Shown here piece after piece: positions 7,779-15,548 of a stretch of 24,078 nucleotides of DNA (position 1 is the first letter of the stretch; the number at the start of each line of letters is the position of its first letter). The stretch is from Omnitrophica WOR_2 bacterium GWA2_47_8 (GTDB taxonomy: Bacteria; Omnitrophota; Gorgyraeia; Zapsychrales; GWA2-47-8). The notes below the pieces were generated by a model. That model ran no database searches. It saw only the letters and a program-made list of their open reading frames with translations, and was not told the origin of the DNA. The translations under genes and the position numbers were made by a program. The DNA lies in the NCBI GenBank assembly GCA_001805375.1, contig MHFY01000089.1, forward strand, positions 19,911 through 43,988, in the 5' to 3' direction.

Positions 7779-9284
7779 ATGCATATCCTTTCAATTAAGA
7801 GTTATGTTCTAAACCCCTACGCGATCGCTCCTTTCTTAGTTGGGACCCTGGCCATTATCTTCGGCGCTTTTCTTTATTTCCTTGAGAAAAAATCCTCTTT
7901 TACCAAATCGCTATTGTATTTTTGTTTAAGTTCCGCGCTTTGGCTGTACAGTTGCGCGCTTATCCTGCTTTCTCAAAAGGGGAATACCGCCCTTTTCTGG
8001 TCGCATATCCTGTATATTGGTTTTGCCCTGGTGCCGGCCGCGTTGTTCCATATGTCGGTCAATCTTCCCAATAAATATGAAAGCCAAAAACCCTGGGTGC
8101 AGGCCGTTTACGGGCTGGCCTTGTTTTTTGTGGTTTTCAGCCACAGTCCTTATTTTTTGGAAGGGGTGCAGAAATACGATTACGGGTTTTTCCCGACAGG
8201 CGGATCCCTTCAGATCTCCATGCTGGCCTTTTTCGGTCTAAGCCTGGTATTAAGTTTTTTAAATCTGGTCCGTTATCACATGGAATTGATCGAGGCGGTA
8301 GAGAAAAGAAGGATCCAATTATTCATGTTCTGTTTTTTTATCGTCTCTTTTGCGGCCATGGATATTCTCGCCAGCCGAGCCTGGTATTTGTATCCGTCAG
8401 GTTTTATCGCCTTTTTAGGGTTCATCTTGGGGGTGACCTGCTTTAAATTGATGATCTATTATGAAACGATCGAAGAGCACACCCAAAACTTGGAGTATGA
8501 GGTCAAGGTGAAGACGAAAGAGATCAACACTGTCTTAGAGCAGCTGCGTGCGACACAGCTGAAGCTTTTGGAAACCGGGAAACGTTCCGCCATGGCCAGT
8601 TTAAGCGCGGGGATCCTGCATCAGTTAAGCCAGCCGATCACCGCCATCCACGGATTCGTGCGCTTTGTTAAGAAGGAAATGAAAGAGACCGATACTTTTT
8701 ATCGGCCTATTTGTCATATTGAAGAACAGTCGGTCTATATTAAAAATATGCTGGAAGACCTGATGAACATCATTAAGCATCGGGAGATCAAAAAAGAAAA
8801 TATTAACATCAATGATTCTATTAACCATGCCATGAACCTTTTGACCGATGAGCTTAAGATCCGGCGCGTGCACTGTGATACGGTTTTGGCCGATGGTTTG
8901 CCGCTGGTGTTTGCCGACGGCGTGCATTTGCAGCAGATCTTTATGAATATCATCATCAACTCCTTACAATCGTTGAGCATCTTACCGAAGGATAAGAAAC
9001 GGTATTTGAAGATCACCTCTTATTACGACGATAAAACCAATGAGGTCTTGGTCAAGTTCCAGGACTCGCAGCGGGAAGTCACCCAGGATGATAAAGATTT
9101 TATGTATGAGCCGTTCTTTTCGACCAAGGCGCCGGGGACCAGTATTGAGCTGGCCATCTGCAAGGACCTGATCTCCGAGCACGGCGGCAAGCTTCAATTG
9201 GAAGAGGGGAGCCTGCAGGGGACGCAGTTCGTGATCCGGCTTCCGGCTTCCGATCAGAAAGTAACTTCTCATGAAAAGTTATAG
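7779..9284 (+). CDS. Membrane sensor histidine kinase with degenerate ATP-binding boxes
   Basis: The 501-residue protein starts with seven or so hydrophobic segments (about residues 15-235), like the 7TM sensor region of some histidine kinases. A coiled coil (about 236-270) follows, then a dimerisation domain with the phospho-acceptor motif ILHQLSQPITAI (H281) and a catalytic-domain-like region. The N box is present (N390 and N394 in MNIIINSLQ). The G1 box, normally DxGxG, reads DSQRE (429-433), and the G2 box, normally GxGLGL, reads GTSIEL (453-458). Only the flanking FFSTK (446-450) and HGGKL are normal. The autokinase activity is therefore doubtful. A receiver protein follows downstream, and repeats D and E bracket the gene. 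It is intact in frame, so it is a divergent kinase rather than a decayed gene. Confidence 0.88.
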   Translation: MHILSIKSYVLNPYAIAPFLVGTLAIIFGAFLYFLEKKSSFTKSLLYFCLSSALWLYSCALILLSQKGNTALFWSHILYIGFALVPAALFHMSVNLPNKYESQKPWVQAVYGLALFFVVFSHSPYFLEGVQKYDYGFFPTGGSLQISMLAFFGLSLVLSFLNLVRYHMELIEAVEKRRIQLFMFCFFIVSFAAMDILASRAWYLYPSGFIAFLGFILGVTCFKLMIYYETIEEHTQNLEYEVKVKTKEINTVLEQLRATQLKLLETGKRSAMASLSAGILHQLSQPITAIHGFVRFVKKEMKETDTFYRPICHIEEQSVYIKNMLEDLMNIIKHREIKKENININDSINHAMNLLTDELKIRRVHCDTVLADGLPLVFADGVHLQQIFMNIIINSLQSLSILPKDKKRYLKITSYYDDKTNEVLVKFQDSQREVTQDDKDFMYEPFFSTKAPGTSIELAICKDLISEHGGKLQLEEGSLQGTQFVIRLPASDQKVTSHEKL

Positions 9285-9310
9285 ACGGAGCTTGTTTATT
9301 TTTGTAGAAT

Positions 9311-9380
9311 TGATTACGCTGATAAAACACCGATTACACAGATTATCCGCGTAATCATTTTAAAATCTGTGTAATCATTT
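9311..9380. repeat. Heptad palindrome E, GATTACR/CAGATTN word family
   Basis: The element lies between the kinase and the receiver gene. The left arm has GATTACG, then GATTACA followed by CAGATTA; the right arm carries the inverted set, including AATCTGTG-type and TAATCATT words. The GATTAC copies are 20 bases apart on both arms, which is three heptads less one base. A Shine-Dalgarno AAGGA for the receiver gene follows just outside. Confidence 0.75.
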
Positions 9381-9392
9381 AAGGATTTTTAT

Positions 9393-9764
9393 ATGGATAA
9401 ATTGAAAATTTTAGTCGTGGACGATAAACAGGTCATCGGGGACTTGTTTGAATTTACCTTAGGCTACAGCGGCCACATCATCACGGTCGTGAACAGCGCC
9501 TTTGAAGCCGTGGAACGCATAAAAAGTGAAAAGTTTGACATCGCCTTTGTGGACATTGTCATGCCGGAGAGGGACGGTGTTGAACTTTTGGAAGATATCA
9601 AGAAAGTTGCCCCGCAATTGCCCGTTGTCATGATGAGCGGTTATTCCGTTGAGGATAAACGCGAAAAATCAAAGAAGTTGGGCGCCATTACCTGCCTTAA
9701 AAAACCTTTTGAGATCGAAGACGTCAAAAAGATCATTAAATCAACGTTGGGAAGAGACGTATAA
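9393..9764 (+). CDS. Stand-alone response-regulator receiver protein
   Basis: This 123-residue protein is a single receiver domain and nothing more. The acidic pair is D10 and D11 in VVDDKQ, the phosphorylated aspartate is D54 in VDIVMPERDG, the switch serine is S82 in MMSGYS and the conserved lysine is K104 in LKKPF. It ends right after the last helix, so it has no DNA-binding output and resembles CheY/Spo0F-type proteins that signal by protein contact or act in a phosphorelay. The ATG is preceded by AAGGA at a suitable distance. It is separated from the upstream kinase by repeat element E and is its likely partner, although that kinase lacks normal ATP-binding glycines. It converges with lpd. 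Confidence 0.92.
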   Translation: MDKLKILVVDDKQVIGDLFEFTLGYSGHIITVVNSAFEAVERIKSEKFDIAFVDIVMPERDGVELLEDIKKVAPQLPVVMMSGYSVEDKREKSKKLGAITCLKKPFEIEDVKKIIKSTLGRDV

Positions 9765-9770
9765 ATGATA

Positions 9771-9845
9771 GAAGTCAGATGTAAGAAGTCGGAATTCAGA
9801 AAGATTTAAGCTTTTTCTGGCCTCTGACTTCCGGCCTCTGGCTTC
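9771..9845. repeat. Heptad palindrome F, ARGYCAG family, at a convergent junction
   Basis: Both arms consist of four contiguous heptads (9772-9799 and 9817-9844) of the ARGYCAG family. Of 33 facing positions I count 23 Watson-Crick pairs, 5 G-U and 5 mismatches when read as plus-strand RNA. A run of T follows the loop side at 9811-9816. It sits between the converging receiver gene and lpd, where it could act as a two-way terminator. Confidence 0.78.
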
Positions 9846-9846
9846 A

Positions 9847-11256
9847 TTATTTTTTAGGTCGATAGAAATGCGTGCTTTGGCCGAAGAAGGTTTCGGCTGT
9901 TTCCATGATGGTTTCGGTGAGGGTGGGATGAGGATGGATGGAAAGTTTGATATCCGCGGCAACAGCGCCCATTTCAACGGCTAGGACCCCTTCCGCGATC
10001 AGTTCCCCGGCGCCAACACCGACAATGCCCATTCCTAAGACACGTTGTGTGGCAGGATCAATGATAAGTTTGGTCAGCCCATCGATGCGGTTAAGTGTCA
10101 CGGCCCGGCCGGAAGCGCCCCAGGGAAATTTAACGACTTCAACTTCTCGGCCTTTATTCTTCGCTTCAGTTTCCGTCAATCCGCACCAGGCAATTTCCGG
10201 ATCGGTAAAGACGACCGCGGGGATAGCATTGGGCTCAAAAGCGACTTTATGCCCGGCGATCGCCTCCGCCGCCGTGCGGCCCTCGTGAGAGGCCTTGTGC
10301 GCCAGCATGGGTTCTCCGGCGATATCGCCGATGGCGTAGATCTTCGGGTCCGTTGTTTGGCGCTGGGCGTTCACAACCGCAAATCCGCGCTCGTTCAACT
10401 TTACCTTTGTATTTTCTAATCCTAAATTCTGAGAATTCGGTTTCCGCCCGATCGATACCAAGACCTTGTCATAATCCTCTTTGGTTTGTTTGCCGTCCTG
10501 TTCAAAAGTCACCGCGATCCCCTTGCCGGTATCATCCATTTTGACGACCTTTGTGTTGAGTTTAATGGATTCGAAAAGCGGGGTCACGCGCTTTTCTAAA
10601 ACAGCGGCTAGGTCGCGGTCGCAGCCCGGAAGGAGCCCCGGCGTCATTTCAACGACGGAGACTTTGCTTCCTAATTCACGATAAACCGTTCCTAATTCCA
10701 TCCCGATATATCCGCCGCCGACAACTAAAAGGCGTTGAGGGACATCGGCCAGTTCAAGGGCCGTGGTGGAATCCAAAACGCGGGCTGATTTCGGGGCGAA
10801 GGGAAGGCTGATCGGAAAAGAGCCGGTGGCTAAGATCGCGTGGTCAAAGGCCAGCGTCATTTCGCTTCCGTCAGCCTTTTTGATCTTTACGCTGTTCGAA
10901 TCGATAAATTTTGCCTGGCCCTGGATAAAGGCCACTTTGCGCAGTTTTGCCATCTGGCCGACACCGCCGGTCAAGCGGGTCACCACACTGTCTTTCCAGG
11001 CGCGGACTTTATTGATATCAATTTTGGGGGAGGCGAATTCGATTCCTAATTCTTTGGCTTCGCGGGATTCACAAAGGATCCGGGCGATATGCAACAGCGC
11101 CTTGGAGGGGATGCATCCGCGGAACAGGCAAACCCCGCCGGGATTTTTTTCCATGTCCACCAAAGTGACCTTGAGGCCTAGGTCCGCCGCTAAGAATGCC
11201 GCGGCATAACCGCCTGGCCCGCCGCCGATGACAATGAGTTGGGAATGATTATTCAT
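9847..11256 (-). CDS. lpd: Dihydrolipoyl dehydrogenase (E3)
   Basis: The 469-residue flavoprotein has an N-terminal FAD fold (VIGGGPGGYAAA, from residue 9), the redox-active disulfide in GGVCLFRGCIPSK (two cysteines five apart), a NAD-binding fold with VVGGGYIGMELG (about 180-191), the second FAD motif YAIGDIAG, and the C-terminal dimer-interface motif HPHPTLTE carrying the catalytic histidine and glutamate. It reoxidises the dihydrolipoyl groups of the E2 subunit and passes electrons to NAD+. It is the last gene of the aceE, E2, lpd operon, which marks it as the E3 of pyruvate dehydrogenase, although E3 is often shared with other complexes. No Shine-Dalgarno sequence is visible before its ATG; element G occupies the gap. 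Confidence 0.95.
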   Translation of the reverse strand: MNNHSQLIVIGGGPGGYAAAFLAADLGLKVTLVDMEKNPGGVCLFRGCIPSKALLHIARILCESREAKELGIEFASPKIDINKVRAWKDSVVTRLTGGVGQMAKLRKVAFIQGQAKFIDSNSVKIKKADGSEMTLAFDHAILATGSFPISLPFAPKSARVLDSTTALELADVPQRLLVVGGGYIGMELGTVYRELGSKVSVVEMTPGLLPGCDRDLAAVLEKRVTPLFESIKLNTKVVKMDDTGKGIAVTFEQDGKQTKEDYDKVLVSIGRKPNSQNLGLENTKVKLNERGFAVVNAQRQTTDPKIYAIGDIAGEPMLAHKASHEGRTAAEAIAGHKVAFEPNAIPAVVFTDPEIAWCGLTETEAKNKGREVEVVKFPWGASGRAVTLNRIDGLTKLIIDPATQRVLGMGIVGVGAGELIAEGVLAVEMGAVAADIKLSIHPHPTLTETIMETAETFFGQSTHFYRPKK

Positions 11257-11264
11257 AATTTTAA

Positions 11265-11330
11265 AGAGGTCAGAAGCAGGAAGTCAGAGGTCAGAAGTAT
11301 CTGGCTTCTGACTTCTTGCCTCTGGCTTCT
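11265..11330. repeat. Heptad palindrome G, ARGYCAG family
   Basis: A 30-pair stem joins 11265-11294 with 11301-11330 around a 6-base loop. Four heptads occupy each arm (11267-11294; 11301-11328). Read as plus-strand RNA there are 24 Watson-Crick pairs, 5 G-U wobbles and one A-C mismatch. The outer end overlaps the TAG stop codon of the E2 gene (11329-11331). It lies between E2 and lpd within the operon. Confidence 0.85.
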
Positions 11331-12624
11331 AGTTTTTCTCCAGTTCCATCAAAAACGGCTGCTGAATGGCATCACAGATCCAACGCAAGAATCTTGCTCC
11401 ATCAGCGCCGTCGATCACGCGATGGTCATAGGAAAGTGACAAGGGCAGTATAAAACGGGGGACGAATTGATTGTCAACATAAACAGGTTCCATCTGGGCG
11501 CGGGAGATCCCCAGGATCGCGACCTCGGGCCAATTCACGATGGGGGGGAAATACGTTCCGCCGATCCCGCCTAAATTCGTCAAAGTAAAACATCCACCCT
11601 GCATTTCTTCTAACGTTGTTTTTTTGTTGCGCGCCTTTTCAGCGATCTCCGTTAATTCATCGGATATCTGTAAAATATTCTTCTTGTCCACATCCCGCAC
11701 CACCGGAACAATGAGCCCGCGGTCGGTATCAACGGCAACCCCGATGTTAAAATATTTCTTATAAATGATCTCATTGGTGGCCATATCGATGCTGGTATTG
11801 AATTGCGGGAAATTTTTTAAGGCCGAGGCCATGACCTTCATGATGAAAGGAGTGATGGTCAATCTTTTTTCCTTGGTCGAATAACGTTTGCGCAGGCGTT
11901 CTAATTCCGTGATATCGGTCTTATCAAATTGCGTCACATGCGGGATGGTCATCCAGGCTTGGCTCAAATGTTCCGCGGTTTTCTTTCGGATATTATTCAT
12001 CGGCTTTCGCTCAACCTCGCCGAATTTGGCAAAATTAGGCAACGGCGCTGCGGCAACGCCGGCACTTCCTGTGCGTGCGATCGCCCCGCTGTTGAGCATC
12101 TTGGAATAGGTCTTTACGTCATCGATCGAAATGCGTCCACCGGGGCCGCTTCCGGGGACTTCGCTGATATTGATCCCGATCTCACGGGCAAAACGTCGGA
12201 CGGAAGGAGCAGCCGGAACATCTTTATGGTCGTTGGTGTCTATGCCTACAACTGCGGGTGCAGGGGCAGCGGCCTTAGATTGAGGAACGGAAGCCGGGAC
12301 TTTCTTTTCTTCTTTGGGCGGTTGTCCGCCAAGTTTAGCAGGTAAACTTGGCGAGACCTCGCCAACCGCTTCTTGCGGTTGGCGGGCGCCTGCGTCGATC
12401 TTCATGATCGTCTGGCCGATCTTGATCTCCGAGCCTTCTTTGACCAATATCTCTTTAATAACACCATCGACAGTTGACGGAACGTCAATGGTGGCTTTGT
12501 CGGTCTCAACTTCGATCAGGGTTTGATTTTTTTTGACAGCATCGCCGACCTTGACGGCCACTCGCACGAGCGTGCCGCCTTTGATATTTTCACCCAACTC
12601 AGGTAATTTAAATTCTGTTAGCAT
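11329..12624 (-). CDS. aceF: Pyruvate dehydrogenase E2, dihydrolipoamide acetyltransferase
   Basis: The 431-residue protein has one lipoyl domain (about 1-78) with the lipoylated lysine K43 in VETDKATIDVP. An Ala/Pro/Lys-rich linker follows, then a peripheral-subunit-binding domain (about 138-175, PSVRRFAREIGI to GRISIDDV) and the catalytic acyltransferase domain (about 200-431) ending in SYDHRVIDGADGARF, with H401 and D405 of the HxxxD catalytic motif. It accepts the acetyl group from E1 and passes it to CoA, forming the core of the complex. A single lipoyl domain contrasts with the three of E. coli AceF. The linker is interrupted by a palindromic insertion at 12317-12384. It lies between aceE and lpd on the same strand. 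Confidence 0.94.
   Translation of the reverse strand: MLTEFKLPELGENIKGGTLVRVAVKVGDAVKKNQTLIEVETDKATIDVPSTVDGVIKEILVKEGSEIKIGQTIMKIDAGARQPQEAVGEVSPSLPAKLGGQPPKEEKKVPASVPQSKAAAPAPAVVGIDTNDHKDVPAAPSVRRFAREIGINISEVPGSGPGGRISIDDVKTYSKMLNSGAIARTGSAGVAAAPLPNFAKFGEVERKPMNNIRKKTAEHLSQAWMTIPHVTQFDKTDITELERLRKRYSTKEKRLTITPFIMKVMASALKNFPQFNTSIDMATNEIIYKKYFNIGVAVDTDRGLIVPVVRDVDKKNILQISDELTEIAEKARNKKTTLEEMQGGCFTLTNLGGIGGTYFPPIVNWPEVAILGISRAQMEPVYVDNQFVPRFILPLSLSYDHRVIDGADGARFLRWICDAIQQPFLMELEKN
12317..12384. repeat. Tandem perfect hairpins inside the E2 linker coding sequence
   Basis: Two perfect inverted repeats lie side by side in frame: an 11-bp stem 12327-12337/12343-12353 (loop GCAGG) and a 10-bp stem 12360-12369/12375-12384 (loop TTCTT). 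A 5-bp stem (12317-12321/12326-12330) precedes them, and GGCGAG/CTCGCC (12350-12355/12358-12363) can pair across the junction. They encode part of the flexible linker after the lipoyl domain (about residues 80-102). Confidence 0.8.
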
Positions 12625-12634
12625 AAGGTTTTCT

Positions 12635-12701
12635 AGTGAAACGTGAAGCGTGAAACGTGTTTCGTGGATTTTGTTTTACGAGCGACGCTTCACGAACGAC
12701 G
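12635..12701. repeat. Heptad palindrome H, GTNNNNC word family
   Basis: The element lies between aceE and the E2 gene. On the plus strand four contiguous heptads (12636-12663) read GTGAAAC, GTGAAGC, GTGAAAC and GTGTTTC. The other arm, read on the minus strand from 12700 downwards, is again four GTNNNNC words. The core CGTGAAGCGT pairs perfectly; the outer parts pair imperfectly. Bases 12686-12701 are identical to 1953-1968 in element A. Confidence 0.8.
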
Positions 12702-12702
12702 A

Positions 12703-15387
12703 TTAACTTATCATCGGGTTGAGCTTTTTCGGATTGATCTTTAAGTCTTTAGCGGCTTTTTTAAGGACGTCTTCACCGATCTCTTTATCGCGATAAAGAC
12801 AGACAAGGGTCGCATAAACGATGTGACGGGCGTCGACTTCAAAAAAGTCCCGCAAGGCCGGGCGGCTGTCGCTTCGGCCGAAACCATCGGTCCCCAATGA
12901 CAGTAAAGGACGGGGGAACCATTTGCCGATACTGTCCGGCAAGGCCTTCATATTATCCGACGCGGCCACAAAAACACCTTTTTCTTTGACTAAGTTTTGC
13001 GTGATATAGGAAATTTTTGGTTTTTCTAAAGGATTTAACACATTGGTGCGCTCGACATCCAAGGCCTCTCGGCGCAATTCGTTATAGCTGGTGATGCTCC
13101 AGATATCGCTGGCGACCTTGTATTTTTCTTCCAATATTTTTTGCGCTTCGATCACCTGGTTCATGATCGCCCCGCTGCCGAAAAGATGCGCGCGCAGTTT
13201 AGGTGTTTTCATATCGCTTGATTGAAAGCGGTACATGCCTTTTAAGATGCCGTCTTTAACGCCGTCCGGCATCGCAGGCATAGCGTAGTTTTCATTGCCC
13301 ACGCTTAAATAATAAAAAATGTTTTCCTGCTTTTCATACATGCGGTAGATGCCGTCCCGGATGATCACGGCCAGTTCGTAGGCGAAAGCAGGGTCATAGG
13401 CGACACAGGTGGGGACAGAGGATAAAAGTAAATGGCTGTGCCCGTCCTGATGCTGGAGGCCTTCGCCGTTCAGGGTGGTGCGGCCCGATGTGGCGCCGAC
13501 TAAAAATCCCCGGCAACGGGAATCCGCCGCCGCCCAGATCAGATCGCCCACGCGCTGCGGTCCGAACATAGAGTAATAGGTGTAGAAGGGCATGGTGTTG
13601 ATGCCTTGGGTCGAATAGCATGTCCCGGCGGCAATAAAAGAACCCATGGCCCCGGCTTCATTGATGCCTTCTTCTAAAATTTGCCCGTCAGTGGCTTCTT
13701 TGTAATAGATTAGGCTGTCCTTATCGACCGGTTCATAGTTTTGGCCGACGTGGGAATAGATCCCGCATTGGCGGAAGAGGGCTTCCATCCCAAAGGTCCG
13801 CGCTTCATCCGGGATGATGGGGACGATCAATTTTCCGACTTCCGGGTCTTTTAAAAGTTTGGATAAAATGCGGACATAGGCCATGGTGGTCGAGACTTCG
13901 CGGCCTTCCGTGCCTTTATTGAATTCTTCGAACAGTTCTTCTGCCGGGGTCTTGATCGGCGTGCTTGTTTCTTGACGGGACGGCATGTATCCGCCCAAGG
14001 CCTCGCGCCGGGCGCGCAGGTATTTCATTTCTTCTGAATCTTCCGGCGGACGGTAGAAGGGGGTGTTGACCACTTCTTCATCGGAAACCGGGATCCCGAA
14101 ACGGGTGCGGAATTCTTTTAATTCATCTTCATTTAATTTTTTCTGCTGATGGGTGATGTTCTTGCCTTCCCCGCTTTCGCCTAAGCCGTAACCCTTGATG
14201 GTTTTGGCCAGGATCACGGTGGGAGCACCTTTAAATTCCACGGCTGTTTTGTAGGCAGCATAAACTTTGAGCGGATCATGGCCCCCGCGGCGCATTTTTT
14301 GAAGGTCTCCATCGGATAAATGTTTGACCATATCTAAGAGTTTCTGATCATGGCCAAAAAAGTCGTTTCGGATGTAAGCGCCGGTCTCAACGGAATATTT
14401 TTGGTATTGGCCGTCTACCACTTCCCCCATGCGTTTGGCTAAAAGGCCTTCGGAATCTTTCTCTAATAATGGGTCCCAATCGCTTCCCCAGATGACCTTG
14501 ACCACGTTCCATTGAGCGCCGCGGAAGAGGGCCTCCAGTTCCTGAATGATCTTGCCGTTGCCGCGTACCGGGCCATCAAGCCTTTGCAGGTTACAGTTGA
14601 TAACAAAGATAAGGTTGTCCAGTTTTTCGCGCGAGCCTAAATGGATAGCGCCTAAAGATTCGGGTTCGTCGCATTCGCCGTCCCCCATGAATACCCAGAC
14701 CTTGGCGTCATCTTTGGGTTTTAACCCGCGGTCTTCCAAGTAACGCTGGAAACGCGCCTGGTATATCCCGGTCAAAGGGGCCAGTCCCATGGAGACGGTC
14801 GGAAATTGCCAGAAATTGGGCATAAGCCAGGGGTGCGGGTAAGAAGAAAGCCCGCCACCCGGCTGAAGTTCCCGCCGGAAATTCTCTAGATTTTTCTCAG
14901 TTAAGCGGCCTTCCACAAAGGCGCGGGCGTAGACACCCGGTGAGGCGTGGCCTTGAAAATACACAAAATCTCCGCAAAAATTATCGTTCCTTGCCCTGAA
15001 AAAATGATTAAATCCCATTTCAAAAAGGGTCGCGGCTGAAGCGAAAGTAGAGATATGCCCGCCGATGCCGGCTTCGGCCTTGTTGCCGCCAACGACCATG
15101 GCCATGGCGTTCCAGCGGATAATGCTCTTAATGCGCCGCTCGATATCACGATTTCCGGGGAAAGGGGGCTGTTTTTCAGGTGGAATGGTGTTGATATAGG
15201 GTGTATTGGCTACGAAAGGGAGGGTGACCCCGGCTTCCTGGGCGCGGATTTGCAGCTGCTGGAGGATCTTTTTGGCCTGTTCTTCGGTCCCGTGGGTTAA
15301 AACATAGTCCAAGGAGCTAAGCCATTCTTTTATCTCTATTTCTTCAACTTCCGAAGAACGATTCTTTACGACATCATCACCGGTCAT
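12703..15387 (-). CDS. aceE: Pyruvate dehydrogenase E1, homodimeric type
   Basis: The 894-residue protein is the single-chain E1 of the AceE family (usual length about 885-900). It decarboxylates pyruvate with thiamine diphosphate and acetylates the E2 lipoyl group. Visible hallmarks are RRIKSIIRWNAMAMV and GGHISTFASAATLFEMGFNHF in the N-terminal region. The thiamine-diphosphate motif runs from MGDGECDEPESLGA (from about residue 234) to the paired NCN in FVINCNLQRLDGPVRGNGKI. Central regions include the pyrimidine-binding domain with IPDEARTFGM and the C-terminal domain with GTDGFGRSDSR. The ATG at 15387 is preferred because AAAGAGGT stands 5 bases upstream; an in-frame TTG at 15402 lies before that site. 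It heads the operon with E2 and lpd, with heptad palindromes in both downstream gaps. Confidence 0.95.
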   Translation of the reverse strand: MTGDDVVKNRSSEVEEIEIKEWLSSLDYVLTHGTEEQAKKILQQLQIRAQEAGVTLPFVANTPYINTIPPEKQPPFPGNRDIERRIKSIIRWNAMAMVVGGNKAEAGIGGHISTFASAATLFEMGFNHFFRARNDNFCGDFVYFQGHASPGVYARAFVEGRLTEKNLENFRRELQPGGGLSSYPHPWLMPNFWQFPTVSMGLAPLTGIYQARFQRYLEDRGLKPKDDAKVWVFMGDGECDEPESLGAIHLGSREKLDNLIFVINCNLQRLDGPVRGNGKIIQELEALFRGAQWNVVKVIWGSDWDPLLEKDSEGLLAKRMGEVVDGQYQKYSVETGAYIRNDFFGHDQKLLDMVKHLSDGDLQKMRRGGHDPLKVYAAYKTAVEFKGAPTVILAKTIKGYGLGESGEGKNITHQQKKLNEDELKEFRTRFGIPVSDEEVVNTPFYRPPEDSEEMKYLRARREALGGYMPSRQETSTPIKTPAEELFEEFNKGTEGREVSTTMAYVRILSKLLKDPEVGKLIVPIIPDEARTFGMEALFRQCGIYSHVGQNYEPVDKDSLIYYKEATDGQILEEGINEAGAMGSFIAAGTCYSTQGINTMPFYTYYSMFGPQRVGDLIWAAADSRCRGFLVGATSGRTTLNGEGLQHQDGHSHLLLSSVPTCVAYDPAFAYELAVIIRDGIYRMYEKQENIFYYLSVGNENYAMPAMPDGVKDGILKGMYRFQSSDMKTPKLRAHLFGSGAIMNQVIEAQKILEEKYKVASDIWSITSYNELRREALDVERTNVLNPLEKPKISYITQNLVKEKGVFVAASDNMKALPDSIGKWFPRPLLSLGTDGFGRSDSRPALRDFFEVDARHIVYATLVCLYRDKEIGEDVLKKAAKDLKINPKKLNPMIS

Positions 15388-15444
15388 AGTAACCTCTTTC
15401 AACTTTTATGACACCCTTTCCGTTTTTCAAAAAGAATTGGAGTT

Positions 15445-15473
15445 ATTCTATTACGCAAAGAGAATATCTGCAA
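15445..15473 (-). promoter_or_regulatory. Possible promoter of the aceE operon
   Basis: On the minus strand TTGCAG (15473-15468) and TAGAAT (15450-15445) are separated by 17 bases, about 60 bases before the aceE ATG. The -35 match is weak. Confidence 0.35.
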
Positions 15474-15515
15474 GACTTTTTATTGATTAAATCCTGTTTT
15501 GAGCTCGAGAATCGG

Positions 15516-15544
15516 TTGACAGCCAAAAAATTAGTAAGTATACT
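15516..15544 (+). promoter_or_regulatory. Strong sigma70-type promoter for tRNA-Leu and smpB
   Basis: A perfect TTGACA (15516-15521) and TATACT (15539-15544) are separated by exactly 17 bases. Transcription should start near 15551, inside heptad palindrome I, and run into the tRNA gene at 15629. Confidence 0.75.
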
Positions 15545-15548
15545 CATT

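Noticed and set aside
9771..11330. Elements F and G as ordinary Rho-independent terminators
   Set aside because: G lies inside an operon and has no T-run on the operon strand, and the heptad periodicity is not explained by terminators; F may act as one but shares the same construction.
822..15387. Numerous ORFs of 60-150 residues opposite to lptF, comF, lpd, E2 and aceE
   Set aside because: They are frame shadows with biased, low-complexity composition and no recognisable domain or ribosome site.
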